From: Glomus cerebriforme
Taxonomy: Eukaryota; Glomeromycota; Glomeromycetes; Glomerales; Glomeraceae
NCBI GenBank assembly: GCA_003550305.1
Contig: QKYT01000168.1
Location: forward strand, 54,652-96,341
Length of the DNA stretch: 41,690 bases
Direction: 5' to 3'
Shown in pieces: positions 12,698-21,771 of the stretch (position 1 is the stretch's first letter; every line of letters starts with the position of its first letter). A program made the position numbers and the translations under genes. The notes under the pieces were generated by a model. It had not been told where the DNA came from. It saw only the letters and a program-made list of their open reading frames with translations, and searched no databases.

Positions 12698-14054
12698 ATT
12701 AATATTATGCCTTAAATCAATTCTTGCTTGAGATTGAATCTGATGCACCTCAAATTAAAATTATCAGGTAAGGTGCCTGGTTTGAAACATTGATTATTTA
12801 AGATGTGTCAGCTATAATTTGACACAATTTTTTTTTTTAAACTTTAATTTTTTCCTTAAAAAATCTTTTTTTTTTATAAGAATGGACTGCTTTTTAGATA
12901 AATTAAAGATATATATTTTTTTTTATTCTTATGTTTTTTTTAAACTATTATTAATTGTTTTTTTTTCTTTATAGGAAGTATTACATGTAGAATTTATGAA
13001 ATAAATAAAGAAATTGAATTTTAAAAGTACATAATATTATGTTATAATTTATTTATTTAACTTAAATATAATTTTCATTTTCTAAATTCTTTACAGGAAG
13101 CCCAAATATTTAATTTGATCTATAAAAAAAAAAGAAGAAAGAAATAGTTATTAGTGTTTCTTGATAGATAAAGCAATAAAAATTAAAAAAAACTCTTACT
13201 TAAAGAAATTGAATTAAGTTACCTATCAGTTCCTCTATAAAGAAAAAGAAATAAAAATGATTAATGGCATTTATCAATGAATAAAAAACAAAGGAAATTA
13301 AAAAAAAACTTCAACTTACCTAAAGAATTCAAATTAAATCATCTACCAGTTTTTGTAAAAAAAAAAAAAAAAAAAGGAATGGTTTAGTGGCATTTCTCAA
13401 GGATAAATATAAAGAAATTAATAAAAAAATTCATTTTTATCTTAAAGAAAGTGAATTGCAGCATCCTGTAAAAAAAAAAGATCAGTTAGTGATGTTTCTC
13501 AAAGAATAGAATACAAAAAAAAATTAAAAAATAATAAAAACACTTACTTAAAGGAATCGAATTGAGCTGTTCCATTAGTTCTTATAAAAAAAAAATAGAA
13601 ATAATTAATGGTATTTCTCAAAGTATAAAATAAAAAAAAATAATGAAAAATACAACTATTTACCTTAAAGAAGCCAGAATACCTAACCCATTTCTGTAAA
13701 GAAAAAAAGAAATGGTTAGTGATATTACTTAAAAGGTAAATCATAGAAAAATATAAAGTACATTTACCTTAAATAGAGTATCTTAAACCATTCTTATAAA
13801 AAAAAAACAGTTAATAATATTCCAAAAAAAATATAATAAAAAAAATATATATATCTTTAACTTATCTAAAAGGCAGCCTGTTCTTACGAAAAAAAAGGGT
13901 TTTTTAAAAAGTTTAAAAAAAAAATTGCATCAGATTATAGCTATCATATCTCAAATAATCAATGTTTTAAATCAGGTATCTTACCTAATAATTTTAATCT
14001 GAGGTGTATCAGATTCAATCTCAGGTAAGAATTGATCTAAGCCATAATATTAAT
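12698..14054. mobile_element. 1.36-kb element with about 150-bp terminal inverted repeats
   Basis: The segment 12698-12850 is an imperfect but clear inverted copy of 13902-14054. Matching blocks include ATTAATATTATG, TGAGATTGAATCTGAT, CACCTCA/GATTAAAATTAT and ACATTGATTATTT. No transposase is encoded between the arms. The interior instead holds a tandem array of 97-122 bp units. The long inverted repeats suggest a non-autonomous foldback or MULE-like element, but I could not define a target-site duplication. The right arm contains the 18-mer AATGTTTTAAATCAGGTA (13961-13978), also found at 944-961. Confidence 0.8.
13090..13880 (-). repeat. tandem array of mini-exon-like units
   Basis: At least seven units recur with a conserved TAAAG-containing core at 13201, 13321, 13443, 13549, 13666, 13770 and 13867, plus a weaker one near 13093. 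Spacing is 97-122 bp. Read on the minus strand, several cores are bounded by a 3' splice-site-like end (TTTATAG, TTTACAG or TTATAAG after a T-rich tract) and a 5' splice-site-like start (GTAAGT or GTAAAT). Examples are 13580-13548 (33 nt), 13693-13664 (30 nt), 13792-13768 (25 nt) and 13234-13200 (35 nt). The 30- and 33-nt cores encode 10 and 11 residues with a shared SFK/FFK-like end. Other units have lost a splice signal. No start codon, signal peptide or complete reading frame could be assembled. Confidence 0.6.
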
Positions 14055-15145
14055 GTAAAAGAAAATTATAAATAACTAAAAATTATTGAAGACTTATCTT
14101 GCAAAGAAACTTGATGAGTCAAAGACTATTATTTATATTTTTTAAAGTATTTTAGTAATATAGAACTACTTTTTCTATAACTAAATACTGGCTTTTATAG
14201 AATAAAAATTGTAAAAAAAATAATTTTTCTTTTTTAAACTTCTTAAAAAAAATAGACATAAAGATTATTAAGGAAAATTGTTTTATTTTAACAAAAATAT
14301 TAAGAATTAATTGTATTAAAAATATTTAATTTTATTTATATAAATTTTTAAAGAAAATCCTTTATTGTCTAATGATATATTACTAATATTGGTAATAAAA
14401 TTTGATTTTTCATCATTAGATAATAATAATTAATAAATATTAACATTTTAACTATATAGTCATTCTTCTTTATAGTCATCTTCTGTATAAGTATAACTTT
14501 TATATAATTATATCAGTTTTAGTTCCAAATTTTTATATAGTAAAATACCTTCTTTATAGTTACAAATTGATTATAGTTACAATCACACCTCTATAAATGT
14601 ACCTTTCATAAGCACATTATCTCTCTATATGCACACTATGACTTGGTCTCAAGTTAGGGATTTAGAGCTAAATGCACATCCTTTATGTTCTACATGTGCA
14701 TGTAATTCTGAATTCCTAAGTATATTGGTTTACTCTTCACAAATACATTCATGTGATAATGATATATATTGACCAATCATTGATAGCTGTTTGGTTATAG
14801 TTAATTTTAAAATAAATCAATAAAGATGCTGATGACAATTTTACATTCCAAAAAATAAAATATTTTTCAATTTTATTAATTTTATTAAAATTATTTTATA
14901 CATATGTAAATTATTTTTGTATGAGTGTTCTATGATTACTAGCGTGTGAATATTTATTTAATTAATTATCCCAAATTAGTATTTCTGGGAAAGATTTTTA
15001 TAAGGATATCATATTAATAAGGAAACAGCACATGTTAATAAACAAAACCCCATAGAATTATTCTGTCATATATTTAAATTAAGGAAAAAAAGATGATGAT
15101 TCACCATTATTTAATTACATTGAAATCAGCCATACGCTCCTAAAC
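14055..15145. other. left flank of transposase pseudogene
   Basis: A+T-rich, with no gene seen. A region at about 14569-14720 shows weak inverted and direct similarity (blocks such as CACACCTCTATAAATGTACCT and ATGCACATCCTTTATG) to 16940-17035 on the far side of the transposase pseudogene. It could therefore hold the left terminal or subterminal repeats of that transposon. The match is imperfect and not decisive. Confidence 0.35.
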
Positions 15146-16856
15146 ATGTCTCTTAAAAGAATAACTCTTACTGAAATACAAAAGCGAGAACTTTGTGCTT
15201 ATGCTCGTGAAAATAAAAGGATCTGAACTCAGTATGTCAATTGAATTGAAGAAAAGTGGCACCTTAGAGTCAATAAGAGTACTATTACTCGTATTTTACA
15301 AACAGCAAAACAATAGTTTAGTTCAGAAACTATCAGTCCAAACACAAAGCAACATAAGTCAGTTATTTACCTAAAGCTTGAATTCGCACTTAAAGAATTC
15401 ATTTTAGACTATCAATATCGAATAGTTTTAAGTGATGCAATACTTATCAAAAAAGCCAAAATGATTACTGATAGATTAGATATTTCCCAAGATGCATTAT
15501 AATTTTTCCCAGAATGGCTCCATAAATTCAAGGATTGCAATGAAATTCATCAAAGAAAGCTTGAAGGAGAAGCTGCGTCTGCTGATGAAGCTGCTATTGC
15601 CAATGCTTTATCCTTATTAAGAGAACGTTGCTCCAACTACCTTCTTGAAAAAATCTATATAATATGGATGAAACAGGACTTTTTTATAGGTAAATTCTTA
15701 GTTAAAAAAAACAATCTAAAATTATCATATTTATTCTGTACAATTATTGATATTTTTAGGTTAGAGCCTGATTGAATACTTGCAACCAAATGTCTTTCTG
15801 GACGTAAAGTGAATAAGGAATGCCTTTGATTGCATTATGTGCAAATGCTAATAGTTCGCATAAATTAAAACCCCTAATCATCAGAAAATTTAAAAAACTG
15901 TGCTGTTTTAAAAATATAAAAATTCAATCTATACTCATAACATACTGTAATAATGCCAAAGCCTGAATGATTATGTCACTTTTTCAAAAATGGATCTGAA
16001 AATTTGATCATTAAATTGGCCTAAAGCATTAAGGCTAGTGTGTGTTACTTCTTCTTGACAATTGTTCCAGTCACAAGTTAGATAGCCTTACCTTACGATT
16101 CACTGATATTCATTTTTTGCCTCTGAATATGACTTCAAAAATTCAGCCGATGGATGTTGGGATAATTATGTCTTTTAAAAGACACTATTATCATTTTCAT
16201 ATATAGTAAGGTGTGTTTATTAAATTTGCTATATTTTATAACAAATCTAACTGATTATTTTTAATAGTTGGATATTGCAAAATGTAGAGGCAGGTAATCA
16301 TGCAGAAGATTTACATATGGATATCTTACAGGCAATTCATTTTATCATCCAATCCTGGGATGAAATTAATGCTAAAATAATTCATAATAGCTGGTAGCAC
16401 ACAAAAATTCTTCCCAATGTAAATACAAATTTGAGAGATATTTCAGAGAATATCCATCAAAATGAAAACTTGATGCTTAATAATCTTAGGAATATATTTC
16501 AAGCCCTTAATCTTCCCTCTCCAATGCAGGCAGAAGAGTTTCTTAATATACCTAGAAAGAAAATTGTCTATGAAGTTCCCAAAGATAATAAAATTATTGA
16601 AGAACTTATATATCTCTTTAAGAATACTGATACTGATAAGGAGAATATAGATTTGAATAAAATGGATGATAGTGATGAAATTCCCATTATTAGTACTAAC
16701 ACTGCAATTGCAAGCTTAAAAATAGTTCGTATATTTTTATTTTAACAGGATAATGCAGAGAAATATGTGAAGTTAGTAAGAAAGATTAAAAAGTTTCTTA
16801 GAGCCAAGAAAACAAGTTTATTGCAGCAGACTAATATTAACACATATTTTTATTAA
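15146..16856 (+). pseudogene. Tigger/pogo-like transposase (CENP-B HTH, DDE_1), broken
   Basis: From ATG 15146 (MSLKRITLTEIQKRELCAYA) the translation shows a Psq/CENP-B-type helix-turn-helix region and then NMDETGLFY (first Asp of the DDE triad, near 15665). After an apparent intron (about 15689-15759) comes LATKCLSGRKVNKEC. LLLLDNCSSHKLDSL follows near 16050 (second Asp) and KIQPMDVGII near 16145 (third Asp). Another intron probably lies at 16199-16267. The C-terminal part is open from 16431 and, after a short intron ending in ACAG at 16749, finishes at TAA 16856. In-frame stops (for example after ENKRI, and after LEPD) and frame changes make it a pseudogene. Autonomous copies of this class move by DDE transposition; this one cannot encode a full enzyme. 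Confidence 0.85.
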
Positions 16857-17882
16857 AAAGTATTCTAATTTGCATAATGTAAATAAAATTGAGTTTTAAA
16901 TAAATGCTAATTATGTAATAATATCATTTTTTTATTGGCTGTTCTTTAATTGCATATCCTTCCTAAATGCATATGCATGACTGAGCCTTAGGTACATGCA
17001 CTTATGGAGGTATGACTATACTATCATAGCAATTATTAGTCCTAATATAATAGTTAACATATAAAAATTTCCCTTTTTATAGTCACATCAATATATACTC
17101 ATCACATTTAATATAAAATTATTAAAAATTTAATATAAGTATTTTAACAATTTGACACTTTTTTTAGAATTATATTTACTTTTTAATTTACTTTAATTAA
17201 GAAATATAAATAAAAATAATATGTAAACACGTATATATTTGTATATATGACAGAAATAAATTTACATATCTTTACGTGACACATAATAAAACTATTTATA
17301 GTTGTGTATATATTCATGTATATGACTGAAATAAACATTTTATATTTATGTAATTTTTTTTATATGACTATATAACAAAAAGTACATGTTTGCATAATCT
17401 TAAAAACTATATAATAAAGTTGCAACTAGTGGGTAGAAAGGAGAGAAATAAAGTTTTTTTTTAGAAATTTTTTATTTTCACACTAATATTTTTTGTATTA
17501 AACAATAAAAATTATAGCTATTTTACTTAAGATTTTTTTTAAAAAAAATTTTTTTATTATAATATTATTTTTAGCTATTTTTAGTAAGAAATTTTTTAAT
17601 ATAATCACACCAATATAAAAATTTATTATATATGTAATTATATAGCAAAAATCCTTTTTATAAGAATACCTCACTATAATCATAGTATTTAAAAGATGTG
17701 ATTATATAAGAGAACGATTGTATATAGTTTTGTTATTAAATGTTCTTAAATAAAATGTGTACTTAAATAATAATATTTAAGTATATTAGTTTTAAAATTT
17801 TAAATTTTTAATAAAATAATTTATTGCTTTTATAATTTTATTTTCTTGTTACTTTTTGTTAATTTTATAAAATTATTTTATT
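16857..17882. other. A+T-rich flank, no gene seen
   Basis: No gene is supported. The first 200 bases may include the right terminal repeats of the Tigger-like element (blocks ATGCATATGCATGACTGAG and GGAGGTATGACTATA at 16965-17025). The rest is low-complexity A/T with T-run/A-run palindromes such as the one near 17533-17556. Confidence 0.4.
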
Positions 17883-18789
17883 GGCGATTTCTATTTGTAC
17901 ACAAGGTGTCTGAATACGGGGGTCATAATTCCAGCTGGAATTAAATGATTTGCAATGAAATTGCCTTTTTGGAAATTTTATGTAATCCAAAATTTGATTT
18001 TTGAGAGAAATAGAATTGCCTTTTTGGATTGTGTAATGTAAAACAGTATTTAAAAAAGAATACTCCGGCTAGCATTATGAAATCTGACCAAAATTAGAGA
18101 TGTGACAAATAAATGTGATGAATAGGATTTCACATCTTGAAAAATTTCTAAGTTCCTGAAATAAATAGAAAAAATGAAAACAGAAGGTATGATACAAGGA
18201 AGTGATAAATTATTATATAATAAAAAATCACATGAACCGTATCTAAACATCCCGTGTAAATTTTAAAATTTTTTATTTTATTATATATTTTTAAAATTTC
18301 TAAAAAAATTATTGCTGATTTATTTTGATTTATTTCAAAGTTAATTGAATTAGCTAATAATTTTTATTTTAGTTGTATAAAAAATTCACTTCAAAATATT
18401 TTATTTTTGAAAATTTCAAAATTTACATGAGATGTTTGAATACAGATTATGTGATTTTTTACTATATGATAATTTATCACCCTCCTGTATCATATTTTCT
18501 ATTTTTATTTTTTTTATTTATTCTAGGGACAATTTTTTCAAGATGTGAAATCCTATTCATTACATATTATTCATCACATTCCTAATTTTGGCCAAATTTT
18601 ATAATGCCAGCTGAAATATCCTTTTTTGGATTATTGTCTTACATTATGCAATCCAAAAAAAAGCAATTTTATTTTTCTTGAAAATCAAAATTTTGGGTTA
18701 TACAAATTTTTTAAAAAGGCAATTTCATTGCAAATCATTTAATTCCAGCTGGAATTATGACCCCATATTTAGTTAAATAGAAATTGCCT
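17883..18789. mobile_element. foldback element with about 357-bp inverted arms
   Basis: The segments 17919-18275 and 18408-18764 are inverted copies around a loop of about 130 bp. The outer ends read GGGGTCATAATTCCAGCTGG on the left and its exact complement on the right. A shorter match, GGCGATTTCTATTT versus AAATAGAAATTGCC, extends the symmetry to 17883 and 18789. Each arm contains the internal palindrome CCAGCTGG. Small reading frames inside are by-products of the repeat. The arm core resembles the interior of the MITE at 19646-19873. No transposase is encoded, so the element is non-autonomous. Confidence 0.85.
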
Positions 18790-19645
18790 TTATTTTTAAT
18801 ATAAATTTGTAAAGTATTTTACTTGTAGTATTATGTAATTATTATAATCACATAAATATATAGAGTATTTTAATAGTAGTACTTTATAAAGTATTACAAT
18901 TCTGTAAATTCACAGAGTACTTTATTAATATTACTTTATTAATAATATTTCATAAATATTATATATGAAATACTATAATAGAAATATACAGTATGTGAAA
19001 AAAGTTTTGAGAATAATTTTTCCAGTTAATATTTAGCCAATAAATTGTTAATAATATACACAAATTTTATATGTAAAAACTATAAAGAATCTTTTTGTCT
19101 TAATACACAATATGTGATTTCTTAATAAAATTTTGCGTTATAATNCATTAAATTNAATTAATTNAAATTTTAATAATTTTTTAAGTTTTTTAAAATTTAA
19201 CTTTAATTTTATCATTAATATACTATAAAAATTTTATTAGATATACTTTATGATGTAGCAAAAGAAATAAAAAAAAATTATTAAATTTGGTTAGATATTT
19301 ATCATGAAACTGCTTTTTAAAGTTATTCAATTAGTCAAATATTAGCTATCTTATTTTTTCTAATGATTTTTTGGATGACTTAATTTTAATAAGTGGATAG
19401 TATGTGGTCTATTGCTAATATACTTTTGGTAACTTATTTTTTATATTATAAAGGGTATAATCACAAATTTTTATATACTACTGACATTTATTTATTGCAT
19501 AACAAATAAAAATATTTTTCTAAAAACTTTTTCACACACTGTAAATATTACGAATAATATAATGTATATAAATGATATTATTAGATTTTTAGGAAAATTT
19601 TAACCATTTTGATGTTCTACAGATCGGCGGATATGATTATATTTA
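18790..19645. other. A+T-rich spacer, no gene seen
   Basis: No gene or named element was found. It carries several repeats of AGTATTTTA/AGTACTTTA-like motifs at 18810-18985 and three ambiguous bases at 19145, 19155 and 19164. Confidence 0.45.
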
Positions 19646-19873
19646 CCCCAGTATCGCCAGAAAAATTTTTCACCCCGCGTGATTTCGGCCGTCATTATAT
19701 ATTCTCGGCCTGCATTAAGAAATTTAAGCATATGACAAATATTGTGTGACAAATAGGATTTTCCGCACCGAAAAATCTGACATAGTAAAAATGGAAAACA
19801 GGGAGGGTGTGACACCGGTGACAAATTTTTAAAGGTCACGTGGGGATGAAAAATTTTTCTGGCGATACTGGGG
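19646..19873. mobile_element. 228-bp MITE with about 38-bp terminal inverted repeats
   Basis: CCCCAGTATCGCCAGAAAAA and the following bases (19646-19683) are inverted at 19836-19873, with a one- or two-base difference in the inner part. The interior has GTGACAAATAGGATTTTCCG, GAAAAATCTGACATAGTAAA and TGGAAAACAGGGAGGGTGTG. These parallel sequences inside the foldback at 17919-18275. The element ends 138 bp before the start codon of the SAM-domain gene, so it probably lies in its promoter or 5' UTR. Confidence 0.85.
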
Positions 19874-20011
19874 AAGATTTGATCATTAATTATAAAATGG
19901 ATTAACGTTACACAAAATTGATTTATTATAAAGATGATTGAATCGGTGTAACGTCTATTTTCATATATACCCTCATTCCCCTTTTTCGCAAATAAAAATT
20001 CTTTTCACTTT

Positions 20012-20854
20012 ATGTTAGAAATAGATACAACCTCTACCCCTATCACAACTAGAAATGTGACGTTCACGTTAGCGGACAAAGTTAGAAAATATAAAACGAA
20101 TGAACTTATCGAATTCTTGCGTCAAGAGGAGGACTTGGGTCTTGACGAAGATGACTTGGAGATAATTCGCAAGCGAAAAATAATGGGTCGTGACTTCCTC
20201 AAGACGAGCAAAGAAGAGTTTGAACATTGTGGGTTGAAAATGGGACCAGCGAAAAGACTTGTGGACTTTGCTGAAGAGTGCAAGGAGAAAAAGTTGGGGT
20301 CGTTCTCCATGCACTTGAATGAGGAGATACGCAACAGAATCGATAGTGAGGACATAGAAAATCCGCCATTTGTACCAGAGCCTGTGAAGATTGATAACAT
20401 TATTGGTTCGGCAACAGGCAGTAATGAAGCTGTTCGTTACGAAAATATTTCCCCAGTCGGCAAAGATAAAGCTGTCACTCTTGTTAAAGAAATCGTACCA
20501 ACAAGTCATACCGCAAAATTATCTTATCGTGATGTTCTTGTTAAAGGAAGAGTCGATAAAAATGAAGATACGAATGAGAATGACATAGAGGATTTTATGA
20601 ATAGACGTCATAGACATCAAGAGGCTGTGTGGGAATTATGTTGTAAGGCGATAGAAGCTATCTCATTATTACCGGATGATGATGTTGATGTTTATGATTA
20701 CAACATTGATGATATACCTGATGCGCCACAGGAAGAATTGTCTGAGGCCGAACAGGACAAACTTATGTGGGAATCATTTCGTGAAACTCATAAAGGTTCA
20801 AGGGCTGTTGAGTTATTTGAACAAGCCTTTGAAATGTTGGAAAAGGGATTTTGA
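20012..20854 (+). CDS. SAM-domain protein of a Glomeromycotina-expanded family
   Basis: Single-exon gene of 280 residues from ATG 20012 to TGA at 20852-20854. Residues about 20-95 form a sterile alpha motif: ADKVRKYKTNELIEFLRQE, then DLEIIRKRKIMGRDFL and LKMGPAKRLVDFAEECK, with the usual helix spacing and the late Gly-Pro-Ala turn. SAM domains mediate protein-protein or RNA contacts; the partner here is unknown. The C-terminal 180 residues are acidic (DDDVDVYDYNIDDIPD) and unrecognised. No signal peptide or membrane segment is seen. Codon use is less A+T-skewed than in the neighbouring repeats, which supports a real gene. A MITE sits immediately upstream. Confidence 0.85.
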   Translation: MLEIDTTSTPITTRNVTFTLADKVRKYKTNELIEFLRQEEDLGLDEDDLEIIRKRKIMGRDFLKTSKEEFEHCGLKMGPAKRLVDFAEECKEKKLGSFSMHLNEEIRNRIDSEDIENPPFVPEPVKIDNIIGSATGSNEAVRYENISPVGKDKAVTLVKEIVPTSHTAKLSYRDVLVKGRVDKNEDTNENDIEDFMNRRHRHQEAVWELCCKAIEAISLLPDDDVDVYDYNIDDIPDAPQEELSEAEQDKLMWESFRETHKGSRAVELFEQAFEMLEKGF

Positions 20855-21073
20855 ACATTGGCAAAAATTCTTTATTTTTATAAATATTCCCTTTGATCGT
20901 TATCAATTATTTGAAAGCATAAGAATTATATTAAGTATTACATTTTAAGATCTGATTTGCATAAGAATAACAGAAAATTACTATATAAATTTGGAAAACA
21001 GTTTTTATAGCAAAAATATTATATTACTGCAAATTAATAAATAAACTAGCTTTATTTCGTAAGAAAATATTTA

Positions 21074-21771
21074 CTAAGATTGACTCCTCCTATATACCCG
21101 TCTTGCGCATTTTTCGAATGACTCTGGAAAACCACGTGGCTGATTGGGAGCTTTATGCAACAGATCGAGAGAGTCCCGTAACTGCTTATAAAGTGTTGAT
21201 GCAGTTTTGCCTTGGTTCAGATCTTGCTTGTGAACAATAAGATTTCTTGAAACTTTATAACTAAATAGTATCCTAACATCTTGTATGGTCATACCATAAA
21301 GTTTTGGAACATTGTATAATCAAATGAATAAAAATCCACGTATTCTTAGTATAGTTCGTGATACAGTCAGGAAGTTTTTTTTTTTTTTATCATCATTAAA
21401 ATATCCATTGTAATCTTGTAATAGGATATCGTACCATAATCCGATGATGTGAGATACATCATTCATGGCGCAAAGCCTTTCCTCGCCAGAACATAATTCT
21501 AGAAATAATTAATTTTAAGATTTAACATAGTTTAATAAGTACCTATATTATATCAAGATGTACATACTTGCTTTATTTTTGTCAACTATTATTAAAGCGT
21601 TACTTTCCGCAATCACTCTGTTCCAAGTTTCGTCAGCAACACTGCTACGTTTTGATGGTGGGCCTTCAATCTTATACTGTACCTATACAACGTTACAGTG
21701 TCTTCAGGTTCAACTTTCATGTTATTTTTTACTTCCATGCATTTTCTGTTTTTTTCGTAAAACAACGCCAT
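21074..21771 (-). pseudogene. broken gene of an unrecognised lineage-specific family
   Basis: Minus-strand coding traces run from ATG 21771 (MALFYEKNRKCMEV). A frame change near 21685 leads into PPSKRSSVADETWNRVIAES and VDKNKA. An apparent intron (about 21565-21507, GTATGT...CTAG) is followed by CSGEERLCAMNDVSHIIGLW and LQDYNGYF. After a 14-base T/A run come VSRTILRIRGFLFI, an in-frame TGA, and LYNVPKLYGMTIQDVRILFS, ending at 21074. The stretch after the TGA stays open for more than 70 codons. I do not know the function; the charged, Trp-containing sequence suggests a soluble intracellular protein. The frameshift and the TGA (probably from CGA) mark it as degraded. Confidence 0.6.

Noticed and set aside
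18050..18585. Open frames on both strands with hydrophobic, Phe-rich translations
   Set aside because: They lie in the inverted arms of the foldback element and mirror each other; they are by-products of the repeat.
19600..19839. 79-codon minus-strand open frame
   Set aside because: Covers the MITE with its inverted ends; no protein signature.
20069..20509. Long antisense open frame of 146 codons
   Set aside because: Antisense shadow of the SAM-domain gene, whose codon pattern and domain are clear on the plus strand.
20012..20854. Gene symbol for the SAM-domain protein
   Set aside because: SAM domains occur in many unrelated proteins and the acidic tail is not recognisable, so no symbol was given.
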